This document shows positions 51,434-60,619 of a stretch of DNA of 64,000 nt, one piece after another. A program made the translations under genes and the position numbers. The notes under the pieces are model-generated. The model made no database searches. It saw nothing but the letters and a program-made list of their open reading frames with translations, and had not been told where the DNA came from. Within the stretch, counting starts at the first letter, position 1, and each line of letters begins with the position of its first letter. Source of the DNA: CAVQCA01 sp963763115 (lineage in GTDB: Bacteria; Pseudomonadota; Gammaproteobacteria; UBA9214); NCBI GenBank assembly GCA_963763115.1, contig CAVXNM010000031.1, forward strand, positions 1-64,000, written 5' to 3'.

Positions 51434-53686
51434 TCAGAGCGGTCGTTCGACCGACGGCTTGCGCCTGCGTTTCCCCGTCCCCTGATGACCGGCTTTCCCG
51501 CTGCCTTCCTGCCAGGGCGGCAGGCCGGTATGCTGGGTCAGCAGCGCCCCCTTGAGGCGTCGTTGATGCGCCTGCCCGGAGTTCTTGCGGCGCGGTGCCC
51601 GGTAGTCCTTCCTTTCGTTTGGCCGTTCGTGCGGTATCAGCTGGTGGGGACCATCGCCGATCAGGTCGGCACGACCCATCGCCAAGAGCGCTTCGCGCAG
51701 CAGCGGCCAGTGCTGCGGATCGTGGTAGCGCAGGAACGCCTTGTGCAGCCTGCGACGCCATGCATCCTTGACGACATCCACTCCCTCGCTCTTGTAACGC
51801 ACCCGGTGCAGCGGATTCCTGCCCGAGTGGTACATGGCCGTCGCGGTGGCCATGGGCGAGGGATAGAACGCCTGCACCTGATCGGCGCGGAAGCCGTTGC
51901 GCCTCAGCCAGAGGGCCAGGTTGACCATATCCTCGTCGAGCGTGCCCGGATGGGCGGCGATGAAATACGGGATCAGGTACTGCTCCTTGCCGGCCTCGGC
52001 GGAGTATTTCTCGAACAGCCGCTTGAAGGCGTCATAGGCGCCGACTCCCGGCTTCATCATCATCGACAGGGGACCTTCCTCGGTATGCTCCGGCGCAATT
52101 TTCAGGTAACCACCGACGTGGTGGGTGACCAGTTCCTTCACATACTCCGGGTCGCGCACCGCGAGATCGTAGCGCAGCCCGGAGGCGATCAGGACCTTTT
52201 TGACGCCAGGGAGGCGACGGGCTTCCCGATAGAGCCGCGTAAGCGCGGAATGATCGGTATCGAGATTCGGACAGATGCCCGGATAGACGCAGCTTGGCTT
52301 GCGGCAGGCGGCCTCGATGTCACGGCTCTTGCAGGCGATGCGGTACATGTTGGCGGTGGGGCCGCCGAGGTCGGAGATGACACCGGTGAAACCCGGGACC
52401 TTGTCGCGGATGTCCTCGATTTCCCGCAGGATCGAGTCCTGCGAACGGTTCTGGATGATGCGGCCCTCGTGCTCGGTGATGGAACAGAAGGTGCAGCCGC
52501 CGAAGCAGCCGCGCATGATATTGACCGAGAAGCGGATCATCTCCCAGGCCGGGATGTTCTCGCCCCGGTAGCGGGGGTGGGGCACGCGCGCGAACGGCAT
52601 GCCGAACACGTAGTCCATTTCCGCGGTGCTGAGCGGAATCGGCGGCGGATTCAGCCAGATATCGACCGGGCCGTGCTGCTGCACCAGCGCACGGGCATTG
52701 CCGGGATTGGTTTCGAGATGCAGCACCCGGCTGGCGTGGGCATAGAGCACGGCATCGTTGCGCACTTTCTCGAACGAGGGCAGGCGGATCACGGTGTGCG
52801 CGCGCGCCAGTCGTGGCCGGGGCGGCGGAACCAGCGGTGAACCGTGTTCGTCGAACCCGGCGCCATAGCCGGCGCTGGTACGCCTTTCCCGCTCGCAGGC
52901 ATCCATCGCCTGGGTGTTGACATAGGGGTTGATGATGCTGTCGATCCTGCCCGGGCGGTCGATGCGTGTGGAATCGACTTCCCACCAGTCCGCGGGGGTG
53001 TCGCGGCGGATGAGGGCGGTGCCGCGCACATCGGTAATTTCCGCGATGGGTTCGCCGCGCGCGAGGCGGTGAGCCAGTTCCACCACGGCCCGTTCGGCGT
53101 TGCCGTAGAGCAGAATGTCGGCGCCGGCGTCCACCAGCAGTGAACGGCGCACCGTATCCTGCCAGTAATCATAGTGGGCGATGCGCCGCAGCGAGGCCTC
53201 GATGCCGCCCAGCACGAGCGGCACATCCGGCCAGGCTTCCCGGCAGCGCTGCGCATAGGCCAGCGAACAGCGATCCGGGCGCTTCCCGGCGCGCCCGCCG
53301 GGGGTGTAGGCATCGTCGGAACGGGGTTTGCGCTCCGCGGTATAGCGGTTGATCATCGAGTCCATGTTGCCGGCGGTTACGCCGAAGAAGATATTCGGCC
53401 GACCGAGTACCTCGAACGCCGCTTTCGAATGCCAGCCCGGCTGGGCGATGATGCCGACCCGGAACCCCTGGGCCTCCAGCAGCCGCCCGACGATGGCCAT
53501 GCCGAAGGACGGGTGATCGACGTAGGCGTCGCCCGTGACGAGGATGATGTCGCAGGAATCCCAGCCCAGCGTATCCATTTCCGCACGGCTCATGGGCAGG
53601 AACGGGGCGCTGCCAAAACACTCGGCCCAGTACTTCGGGTAATCGAACAGGGCGGTGCGGACGGCGGGAATGGCGACAGCTGACAT
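51434..53686 (-). CDS. ygiQ: YgiQ-family radical SAM protein
   Basis: A large (750-residue) member of the UPF0313/YgiQ family. N-terminal Rossmann-like domain (residues about 20-300: ILVTGDAYVDHPSFGMAIVG, VLGGIEASLRRIAHYDYW) followed by a radical SAM core with the cluster motif GCFGGCTFCSITEHEGR (CX3CX2C, about residue 376) and SDLGGPTANMY; the C-terminus is basic. The family's reaction is not known. I start at the ATG 53686 (MSAVAIPAVRTALFDYPKYW); 18 further upstream codons do not fit. Single gene on the minus strand. The C-terminal basic tail after HQLIPHERPNER is low complexity. Confidence 0.92.
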   Translation of the reverse strand: MSAVAIPAVRTALFDYPKYWAECFGSAPFLPMSRAEMDTLGWDSCDIILVTGDAYVDHPSFGMAIVGRLLEAQGFRVGIIAQPGWHSKAAFEVLGRPNIFFGVTAGNMDSMINRYTAERKPRSDDAYTPGGRAGKRPDRCSLAYAQRCREAWPDVPLVLGGIEASLRRIAHYDYWQDTVRRSLLVDAGADILLYGNAERAVVELAHRLARGEPIAEITDVRGTALIRRDTPADWWEVDSTRIDRPGRIDSIINPYVNTQAMDACERERRTSAGYGAGFDEHGSPLVPPPRPRLARAHTVIRLPSFEKVRNDAVLYAHASRVLHLETNPGNARALVQQHGPVDIWLNPPPIPLSTAEMDYVFGMPFARVPHPRYRGENIPAWEMIRFSVNIMRGCFGGCTFCSITEHEGRIIQNRSQDSILREIEDIRDKVPGFTGVISDLGGPTANMYRIACKSRDIEAACRKPSCVYPGICPNLDTDHSALTRLYREARRLPGVKKVLIASGLRYDLAVRDPEYVKELVTHHVGGYLKIAPEHTEEGPLSMMMKPGVGAYDAFKRLFEKYSAEAGKEQYLIPYFIAAHPGTLDEDMVNLALWLRRNGFRADQVQAFYPSPMATATAMYHSGRNPLHRVRYKSEGVDVVKDAWRRRLHKAFLRYHDPQHWPLLREALLAMGRADLIGDGPHQLIPHERPNERKDYRAPRRKNSGQAHQRRLKGALLTQHTGLPPWQEGSGKAGHQGTGKRRRKPSVERPL

Positions 53687-53765
53687 GGATTGATCCGGGT
53701 TCAGGGGCACCAGTGTAGCGAAAATGCCACCGCTTGACATGCCGCATCGCGCCGGGCCGGGCGCC

Positions 53766-54014
53766 TTATTCGCGGCGTTTGAACCTCACGACGTTATCCG
53801 GCGGGCGAACGGTCTGTTTTGCCCGTGTGGGCGGGTCGCGTTTCGGTTCCACCCGATCGTGTCGCGACTGCCTCTCAAATCCGGTCACGGTTTCGCACCT
53901 GCGCCGTTTTGCGAGCTTGCGATCATCGAGGAAACCCCAGGTCAGGAAAACCAGCAACGCCACACCCAGGACGAGATAATAAATGAGCACGATGCTGCCG
54001 ATCAGTTCAAGCAT
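53766..54014 (-). CDS. Small membrane protein with basic tail
   Basis: An 82-residue protein with one N-terminal membrane helix (IGSIVLIYYLVLGVALLVFL, about residues 5-24) and a basic cytoplasmic tail rich in Arg and Lys. AGGATATC precedes the ATG, a good ribosome site. No family recognised. It lies between ygiQ and another hypothetical gene on the same strand, 79 bases upstream of ygiQ's start, so may share its transcript. Confidence 0.6.
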   Translation of the reverse strand: MLELIGSIVLIYYLVLGVALLVFLTWGFLDDRKLAKRRRCETVTGFERQSRHDRVEPKRDPPTRAKQTVRPPDNVVRFKRRE

Positions 54015-54082
54015 GGGATATCCTGTTCAGGAAACTTCCCCGCACGAGGCGCAAGCCTGCGACAGCCCCCGACATTCACTAC

Positions 54083-54670
54083 TCATTCAGAGACTCCCGC
54101 CGCGACTTTGCCCCCGGCAGCACCCTCGAAGCTGGTAAACATCGGCAGGAAGGTATTTTTTATTTCCTCGCGGGCGCACGTGAGGCAATGCGCCAGGTGC
54201 CAGTCTATTTCCGGTTGCATACAGGCGATCTGCGCGGCGCGGCGCTCCGCCGTTGTGGCATAATCCGGCGATTCCGGCAAACCCAGCAGCAGGGCCAGCG
54301 CCACATTCATTTCAATCGGTATCTCGATCTCACCCTCGCGGGTGGCGGCGCTGACTACCCGGCTATCGAGCGCTCCTACGACCAGATCCAGAGCCTGCTC
54401 GATGCAGCGCCCCCTCCGCGTCGTGAACTCAATCAGGCGGTGCTGGTATACTTCGACCTGCTGCGCCACGGTGCGTCCGCAGGTCCACCGCACCAGTTCC
54501 AGATAGGTATGCAGCTGGTAGGCCCGCGTACCCGTTATGAAAACATCGCGATAGGGCTTGAACTCACGCTCATCGACGCGCATCCATTTAATCAGCGCTT
54601 CCTGCCGTGTCAGGTATTCGATCGGCAACGCCGCCAGACTGTAGAGCTGTATCTTTACCGTGATCCCCAT
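54083..54670 (-). CDS. Hypothetical protein, 195 residues
   Basis: A soluble protein with GGGAG 8 bases before the ATG at 54670. Sequence is mainly alpha-helical by composition: YLTRQEALIKWMRVDEREF, YQLHTYLELVRWTCGRT, and a cysteine pair HCLTCAREEIKNTFL near residues 160-175. The CxxC could bind metal or be redox-active. I do not recognise the family. An opposite-strand frame that runs into the AraC-family gene overlaps it, but its upstream half has no family match. Divergent from the AraC-family regulator, a possible control relation. Confidence 0.6.
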   Translation of the reverse strand: MGITVKIQLYSLAALPIEYLTRQEALIKWMRVDEREFKPYRDVFITGTRAYQLHTYLELVRWTCGRTVAQQVEVYQHRLIEFTTRRGRCIEQALDLVVGALDSRVVSAATREGEIEIPIEMNVALALLLGLPESPDYATTAERRAAQIACMQPEIDWHLAHCLTCAREEIKNTFLPMFTSFEGAAGGKVAAGVSE

Positions 54671-54799
54671 AATGGAACTCCCGGCTGTTGGATTACGGGT
54701 GGAAAAAGTCTTGCCAGGACTACCACCCTAGCCGGATCCTGCTACGCTTGGTTAATCATCAGGCGCCATAGACTTATCCGCCGGAACAAAGGTAAAACC

Positions 54800-55816
54800 A
54801 TGGGGCACACAACGCCGGAAATTACTACACTGGGAAGCGTTGCGGGGTTGATCGCGACGACGCTGCACGCCTGCGGCTGTGATCCGGAACCGTTGTTTGT
54901 CGCGGCGGGCCTCGATTTGAGCAGGGCCACGGACCCTCATGCACGCTTCCCCATGATGCGGATGCAGAAACTGTGGAAGCTGGCCGTCGAGGCCTCCGGC
55001 GACCCCTGCCTGGGACTGACCGCCGCACGCATGTTCCAGCCCGCCCTGCTGCACGGGCTGGGCCTTGCCTGGCTGGTCAGTGATACCCTGCTGGACGCCT
55101 TTGGCCGTCTGGTACGTTACGCGCGCCTGATCAACAGCGCTCTGGATTTCCGTATGGAAGAACAGCCGGATTCCGTCTACCTGGTCACCGTGCTGCCGGA
55201 GACACTCCCGCCTGACTTTCAATATGCGGCAATCGATCTGGGCATGGCGTCCTTTTTGCGCATGTGCCAGATCACGGCGGGTCATCCTATCCTGCCACGG
55301 TCTACCACTTTGCAACGACCAACCCCGCCATGTCCCGCGCAATTTGAAGATGTCTTCGGCGCTTCCATCGAATACGGAGCTCCCGTCAACCGGCTCTGCT
55401 TCGACCGGGATCTGCTCACCCGTCACCTCGCATCGGCCAATCCGGAACTCGCACGCATCAACGACCAGGTCGTGATGGATTACCTGGCGCGCTTCGACCG
55501 GGACAGCATCGCCATGCAAGTACGCTCGAAAATCATTCACCAGCTCCCGGACGGCATCCCGAAGCAGGAGGTGATTGCGGACACACTGCATGTCAGCCTG
55601 CGCAGCCTGCAACGCAAGCTGAAAGAGGAAGACACCAGTTTCAGGGATCTGCTGGAGGATACCCGCCAGCAACTCGCCCTGCAGTACCTGCGGGATACCC
55701 GGCGCAGCATCGGCGAGATCACCTACCTGCTGGGTTTCTCCGAACCCAGCAACTTCACCCGCGCTTTCAAGCGATGGACCGGAAAATCACCGGTGCAATA
55801 CCGGATGACCGGGTAA
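54800..55816 (+). CDS. AraC-family regulator with arabinose-binding-like N-terminal domain
   Basis: A 338-residue regulator: N-terminal ligand domain of the OruR/ArgR-like kind (about residues 20-200) and C-terminal AraC HTH (about 245-335) with VIADTLHVSLRSLQRKLKEE and IGEITYLLGFSEPSNFTRAF followed by WTGKSPVQYR. The start at the ATG 54800 follows AAAGGT; the open frame extends far upstream but only antisense to the divergent gene. Ligand and target are unknown; the divergent hypothetical gene at 54083-54670 is the nearest candidate. Confidence 0.88.
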   Translation: MGHTTPEITTLGSVAGLIATTLHACGCDPEPLFVAAGLDLSRATDPHARFPMMRMQKLWKLAVEASGDPCLGLTAARMFQPALLHGLGLAWLVSDTLLDAFGRLVRYARLINSALDFRMEEQPDSVYLVTVLPETLPPDFQYAAIDLGMASFLRMCQITAGHPILPRSTTLQRPTPPCPAQFEDVFGASIEYGAPVNRLCFDRDLLTRHLASANPELARINDQVVMDYLARFDRDSIAMQVRSKIIHQLPDGIPKQEVIADTLHVSLRSLQRKLKEEDTSFRDLLEDTRQQLALQYLRDTRRSIGEITYLLGFSEPSNFTRAFKRWTGKSPVQYRMTG

Positions 55817-55842
55817 TCGGTTTTCATCCTAAATAAATGCAT

Positions 55843-56140
55843 TCACCGCAGAGACGCGAAGAGAACTATCGATACGTAACAATCAAGGATAGTCTGATCA
55901 AGCCTGTCATTCCCGCGAAAGCGGGACAAAAGCGCACCGCGCGTTGAACGCCCGTAGGGCGGCCCGAAGGGTGAGCGCAGCGAATCATCTAGTTTTTGCA
56001 GAATCAGTGAGATACTGGATCCCCGCTTTCGCAGGAATAACTCATCCAGATGTTCCTTATACTTCTTCGCGTTCTTCCGGCAATTGCTCCATGCATTGCT
56101 CTAACTCCTGCATCCCTGCAGTCGTGCGTCTCTGCGGTGA
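55843..56140 (+). repeat. Nested inverted repeat
   Basis: Outer arms TCACCGCAGAGACGC (55843-55857) and GCGTCTCTGCGGTGA (56126-56140) are perfectly complementary over 15 bases; inner arms ATTCCCGCGAAAGCGGG (55909-55925) and CCCGCTTTCGCAGGAAT (56022-56038) match at 16 of 17. Two dispersed repeats of different families appear nested symmetrically in the 344-base gap between the AraC-family gene and the convergent usp gene. No coding sequence is present. Confidence 0.7.
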
Positions 56141-56160
56141 GAATGTTGTTCTGGATGAAA

Positions 56161-57144
56161 CTAGATCGTCACCGGGGTGACGAAACCCTCGGGTTTGATG
56201 GCCAGCACCGAACAATCGATGCGGTTGAGGATGGTTTCCGCCGTGTTGCCGATGAGGATTCCCGCTATGCCGGCATGCCGGATCGTTCCCATCACGATAA
56301 GCTCGACCTGCAGTTCCTCGGCCAGTTGCGGAATTGCACGGTGCGCCCGGCCCTTGACAAGGCGGGCTTGCGGCTTGACCTCCCGCCAGACATCCTTGCC
56401 CACCCAGGTCTCCGCGCAGCTCATCAGCTCGTTCAACCTGCGCTCGATGCAGGCCAGAGTTTCTTCGACATACTCATTGATTTCATCTTCCGTCAGTCCG
56501 CTTGCCCGGGTTTTCAGCAGCTCCGCACTCCGGGGATACCAGGCATGCCCGACATACAGCTGACTGTGTTCCCGCTGCGCCAGTGAAGCGGCCAGGTCCA
56601 TGATATCCCGGTTGAGCGTGCTTTCCCGTTCCGTGCCGCTGAACTCATCAAAATCCATGGCGGCCAGTATGCGGTGGTAGGGTTTGTCATGACCGTGTTT
56701 GTGCAGCCATACCGGGCAGGGACATTTACGCAGCAGGTGCATGTCGGTGCTGCCGAACACCCGGGTAATCAGGCCACCCTTGTCGGCCGCCTTGATAACC
56801 AGATCATGGCGGTTACGCAAAACCTCGCGGATGATTTCCAGGAACGGGGTTCCGGTGAAAACCTCGATATCGATATCGATTTTCTGGCGTCGCGGCGCCA
56901 CCAGCTCTTCCATCTGCTCGCGGCTTTCCTCGATCAGGGTATTGCGCAGGACATCAGTCGACAGCACCGGAACCGGCACTCCGATGTCGGGTTCAACTTC
57001 CTCAATCACCTCGATGACCTTCAGTCGCGCCGCGTTCTCCTCGGCCAGCACCGCCGCCCGCTCGAACGCCGCCGTGTCTTCAACCGTCAGCTGGTGAACA
57101 AACAGGATATAGTTGAATCGTTTCACAGCCCTTGCCCGTGCCAT
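56161..57144 (-). CDS. Tandem universal stress protein (UspE-like)
   Basis: A 327-residue protein of two Usp domains (about residues 5-155 and 160-325). The second holds the ATP-binding motif MGTIRHAGIAGILIGNTAE (G-2X-G-9X-G-N pattern, about 285-303); the first has VIKAADKGG and STDMHLLRKCPCPVW at the equivalent place and looks less able to bind nucleotide. Tandem Usps such as UspE act in stress and adhesion responses. I place the start at the ATG at 57144 (MARARAVKRFNYILFV); the extension to 57213 lacks a match. It ends 21 bases before the nested repeat. Confidence 0.88.
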   Translation of the reverse strand: MARARAVKRFNYILFVHQLTVEDTAAFERAAVLAEENAARLKVIEVIEEVEPDIGVPVPVLSTDVLRNTLIEESREQMEELVAPRRQKIDIDIEVFTGTPFLEIIREVLRNRHDLVIKAADKGGLITRVFGSTDMHLLRKCPCPVWLHKHGHDKPYHRILAAMDFDEFSGTERESTLNRDIMDLAASLAQREHSQLYVGHAWYPRSAELLKTRASGLTEDEINEYVEETLACIERRLNELMSCAETWVGKDVWREVKPQARLVKGRAHRAIPQLAEELQVELIVMGTIRHAGIAGILIGNTAETILNRIDCSVLAIKPEGFVTPVTI

Positions 57145-57251
57145 TTGACTCGATGATCGATGGTAACCCAAATGCCAGTCGCACGTTACCCGCAGGCGGC
57201 GATGCACGCGCATCCCTCAGTGCCCACCGCTCGCCGCACATCAAGCCCCAG

Positions 57252-58370
57252 TCAGTCCCTGGGGTGCGCGCCTGGCGGTTCCTGGTTATCAACCTGCCCC
57301 GGACTGTTTTTGTCCCTGAAGGGCGCCGCCAGGGGCTCGCCGATAAAGACCCCCTGCCCCGGCCAGGCGACACTCTTCCAGTAAGCCTCCAGCAGCGTTT
57401 CGCCGTCCAAGTAGCGGTCGATCACGATGTCGGGCCGCGGAAACTTCTGCGTGAACGCACAGGGCTCGACGACCGTGCCATAGCTTCCTGTCGCGCCGGC
57501 CTCCAGCCAGCTCAGGCTGCTCATCTGCCTGCTGTCGGTCAGTTGACCACCGGCCGATGTCAGGTGGTCGGCGACAGCGCCGGGCAAGAAGCGGTCGGTG
57601 TCGATCCCGTTCACCCTGGCGAGCCCCGTAAAATAGAACATTATATTATTACGATAACGCACTGTATTCGATGATATTAATTCAAATGAAAATCGATCCG
57701 ACTGCATCAGCAAGATCCCCGGATAAAAGCGGCTGCGGACGTTTCTCGCGGCGTCGTTCGTACTGACCAGGTACCCGGTACCGCGCGGACGAGTGCCGTC
57801 CGCCGCAACCCCGCGATCGATCAGGGCCTTGACGTCATCGAAGTCGGTTCCGGCCAGCAGCATCGCCGGACGCCAGCCGAAATCCTCATAGGGACGCCGG
57901 CTGTCGGTGTCGAAGTAGGGACTGGGCCGCGTTGCCTTGCAACCTTTGGCGCAGAACGCCTCGTCATAGCCGGCGGCAAAGGCCGTAGTGATCGACATAC
58001 AGCCTACCCGGTAAGGCCGGGTCCAGGCTAACGCATAGGCCTGGACCGATGGCGGCACCCGGGCGTTCACGGTTGTCATGACCTGCTCGAACGCGCCGCG
58101 TGTCATCGTGGACTTGCCCGGCGAGAAACTGACATGGATCAGATTTTTCTCCGGGATATGGCGCCGCTGTGCATAATAGGCACCGATGCGCCGGCTCAGT
58201 GGATCGGCATCGTTTACGACGACCGCCAGGGTTGCGGATTCAATCGAGCCGCCCGCAACGGAACTGATTTCGTCATTCGCCATCGGGGCGCTGCAGGCGC
58301 AAGACTGGATGAGCACCAGCAGCGAGGCCCGGTGGAGAAGCCGGCGGATAAGCGGTCTTACGGTTTTCAT
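57252..58370 (-). CDS. TIGR03790-family protein
   Basis: A 372-residue exported protein of the TIGR03790 type. Signal peptide at the N-terminus (about 1-32, ending near CSAPMA); a cysteine in LIQSCAC could make it a lipoprotein but the lipobox is poor. Family blocks: LAVVVNDADPLSRRIGAYYAQRRHIP, AYALAWTRPYRVGC, a Cys pair CAKGC (about 139-143), VDGTRP-type segment, and PRPDIVIDRYLDGETLLEAYW near the C-terminus. The long blocks are given as recognised similarity without exact alignment. No function is established. Divergent from the SpoIIE-type gene, sharing a 71-base promoter region. Confidence 0.82.
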   Translation of the reverse strand: MKTVRPLIRRLLHRASLLVLIQSCACSAPMANDEISSVAGGSIESATLAVVVNDADPLSRRIGAYYAQRRHIPEKNLIHVSFSPGKSTMTRGAFEQVMTTVNARVPPSVQAYALAWTRPYRVGCMSITTAFAAGYDEAFCAKGCKATRPSPYFDTDSRRPYEDFGWRPAMLLAGTDFDDVKALIDRGVAADGTRPRGTGYLVSTNDAARNVRSRFYPGILLMQSDRFSFELISSNTVRYRNNIMFYFTGLARVNGIDTDRFLPGAVADHLTSAGGQLTDSRQMSSLSWLEAGATGSYGTVVEPCAFTQKFPRPDIVIDRYLDGETLLEAYWKSVAWPGQGVFIGEPLAAPFRDKNSPGQVDNQEPPGAHPRD

Positions 58371-58441
58371 AGACTGAACTTGCCGGATGATCCTGAGCGA
58401 ACACGATACCTCAAGATGACTACCGATAGAACCATAACACT

Positions 58442-60208
58442 ATGAAAGACTTGCCACCGAGTGTTGAGCGCAGGGATTCCCAGCGCCTTGACCGGCGCAA
58501 AACACCGGCGCTTGCCGGTCATCTCGAATTGCTGGCCAAGATGAGCGGTCATCTGGCGGTCACGCTCAACATCGAGGAAACCATCGAGAAGGCGCTCGAA
58601 CTGATTACCAAGTATGTTAATGCCGAGGCGGGATCTCTCTTTCTTCTCGAAGACAACGGGCTGCGTCTGACCTGCAAGGCCAGCGTCGGGCCGGTCAATA
58701 TTCAAGGAATTTCCTTGAAATCCAGTGAAGGTATCGTAGGACAGTGCGTCACCAATAACACCAGCCGCATGGTGCGCGATGTCAGTTCCGACTCGAACTT
58801 TGCCCATTCTGTCGATGAATCTACCGGTTTCCACACCCGCTCCATCCTGTGCGCCCCCATGAGCACCCAGAACATCCGGCTCGGAGCTATCGAACTCATC
58901 AATAAAAAAGATGGGGACGGCCTGTTTTCAGAGACGGATCTTATGATGCTGCAGACGCTGACGGCGGCCGCCGCGCTTGCCGTGCGGAATGCACACATGG
59001 CGGAAGTTCTCGTAGAGCAGGAACGCGTCAACCGCGAAATCGAGCTTGCCATCGAAATGCAGCGCAGCCTGCTGCCCGCCGCACGACCGGCGCCGTTCCC
59101 GGTGTGCGGCATCAACCTGCCGGCTCATGAGGTGTCGGGGGATTTCTACGACTTCTTCGTACTGGACGACGGACGCATCTATTTCAGCCTGGGGGACGTT
59201 TCCGGAAAGGGCATGGATGCGGCGCTGCTCATGTCGAAGGCGGCAAGCCTGTTCCGCTGCGTGGGCAAAACCCTGCATGATCCAGGCGCACTGATGGCGA
59301 CCATCAACAGAGAGCTGTGCGAAACGGCCATACACGGCATGTTCGTCACCATGGTCTGCGGTATCCTGGACACTGCCACCGGCAGCGTGCGACTGGCCAA
59401 TGCCGGGCATGAGCCGCCCCTGATACACCGAACTGATGGCAGCTACATCCAGGTACCCGCCAGCGCCCCGCCTCTTGGTATCATGCCGCTGGACGTCGGG
59501 CCGGAGGGCATCCGGGAGGAGCTATTCACGCTCGATGGTGGCACACTCTACATTTTTACGGATGGTGTCACCGAAGGCAGGTTAACAACCGGACAGCGAC
59601 TTGACGTGCAGGGGATCAAGGCGATCATCACCCGACATGCCGGAGATCCCGCCGCCACACGCATTCAAGCCGTCGTCTCGATACTGGACAACAGCGGGGA
59701 ACAACGACATGACGACATCACTATAGTGGCAGTGGAGGACCCGACTCGCCAGATCATGAGAAACGACGCCGCCTGCTGCGCCGAGCCGCTGATCAGTCTG
59801 ACCTTCCCGGCCCGCGCCGAGGAACTGCATCCGGTACGGGAGATGGTGCGCGAAACCTGCGAGAAATGCGGCTGTCCACCCGCCCTGGCGCAGGACCTCG
59901 TCATCGCCATCGGGGAGGCCTGTCAGAATGTGGTCCGGCACGCCTACAAGGACATCGATGACGGGGAGGCCACCCTGGATATTCTGTGCCGGGACGGCAT
60001 GCTGGAATTCTGCCTTCTGGATAAGGCCCCGCCGGTTGACCGGGAAAAGGTCAGGCCCGTATGGCCGAAGGAGGTACACCCCGGCGGGCTGGGCGTGTGC
60101 CTGATTCACAACATCATGGACAGGGTGGAATATCTCCCCGCGCCTTCCGGCCAGGGGAATCTGCTGCGCATGGTAAAATTTTTCAAGAGACACAAAGATG
60201 AAGCATGA
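58442..60208 (+). CDS. GAF-SpoIIE phosphatase with C-terminal histidine-kinase-like ATPase
   Basis: A 588-residue signalling protein with three domains in order: GAF (about residues 28-190, VNAEAGSLFLLEDNGLRLTC region), a connecting helix EIELAIEMQRSLLPAA, a PP2C/SpoIIE phosphatase domain (about 215-435) with metal-binding aspartates in VSGDFYDFF and LGDVSGKGMDAALLM and RHDDITIVAVE, and a C-terminal HATPase_c/RsbW-like kinase domain (about 455-585) with IAIGEACQNVVRHAYKD (N box) and HPGGLGVCLIHNIMDRVEY (G box). Such fusions reverse each other on a STAS partner. The next gene, overlapping by 11 bases, is that STAS protein; mla genes follow. Start lacks a strong ribosome site. Confidence 0.9.
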   Translation: MKDLPPSVERRDSQRLDRRKTPALAGHLELLAKMSGHLAVTLNIEETIEKALELITKYVNAEAGSLFLLEDNGLRLTCKASVGPVNIQGISLKSSEGIVGQCVTNNTSRMVRDVSSDSNFAHSVDESTGFHTRSILCAPMSTQNIRLGAIELINKKDGDGLFSETDLMMLQTLTAAAALAVRNAHMAEVLVEQERVNREIELAIEMQRSLLPAARPAPFPVCGINLPAHEVSGDFYDFFVLDDGRIYFSLGDVSGKGMDAALLMSKAASLFRCVGKTLHDPGALMATINRELCETAIHGMFVTMVCGILDTATGSVRLANAGHEPPLIHRTDGSYIQVPASAPPLGIMPLDVGPEGIREELFTLDGGTLYIFTDGVTEGRLTTGQRLDVQGIKAIITRHAGDPAATRIQAVVSILDNSGEQRHDDITIVAVEDPTRQIMRNDAACCAEPLISLTFPARAEELHPVREMVRETCEKCGCPPALAQDLVIAIGEACQNVVRHAYKDIDDGEATLDILCRDGMLEFCLLDKAPPVDREKVRPVWPKEVHPGGLGVCLIHNIMDRVEYLPAPSGQGNLLRMVKFFKRHKDEA

Positions 60209-60524
60209 GGTAATCAAAAAACAGGGAGCATCTATCGTCGTTCTGAAAGGCGATGTCGACCTTGAGAGCTCACCGGCCGCCCGCGAAGTCCTGCTGAAAA
60301 GCGTCGACGTGGCCGGCAAGGTACTGGTCGATCTCTCCAGCGTGACCTACATCGACAGTTCCGGCGTCGCCTCACTGGTCGAGGCGCTGCAGGCGGCGAA
60401 ACGCAATGGCGGCAGATTTGCCCTGGTTGCGGCCAGCGATCCGACCCGGCGGGTGCTGGAGCTGGCGCGTCTTGACAAGGTCTTCACCATGTACACAACC
60501 GTTGATGAAGGAATGAAGGCATGA
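60198..60524 (+). CDS. STAS-domain anti-sigma factor antagonist / MlaB-like protein
   Basis: A 108-residue STAS protein. The phosphorylatable-serine motif is TYIDSSGVASLVEAL (Ser about 55), as in SpoIIAA, following LVDLSSV. The start at 60198 lies in the 3' end of the phosphatase-kinase gene (11-base overlap), so the two are translationally coupled and presumably interact. It is also the gene directly before mlaE; in E. coli a STAS protein, MlaB, binds the MlaF ATPase. So it could act as MlaB-like regulator controlled by phosphorylation, or as antagonist of a different target. Both are inferences. Confidence 0.88.
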   Translation: MKHEVIKKQGASIVVLKGDVDLESSPAAREVLLKSVDVAGKVLVDLSSVTYIDSSGVASLVEALQAAKRNGGRFALVAASDPTRRVLELARLDKVFTMYTTVDEGMKA

Positions 60525-60619
60525 TCGCCGGATTCCTGTGCGCTGGCGCTGGACATCAGGTCAGTCGGCATCCACCGGCATACTGACTACCTCAAGGGCA
60601 CCCAGGACATCTCCTGTTC

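Noticed and set aside
54188..54799. N-terminal extension of the AraC-family gene
   Set aside because: It is antisense to a separate gene with its own ribosome site, and the regulator family starts at the ATG 54800.
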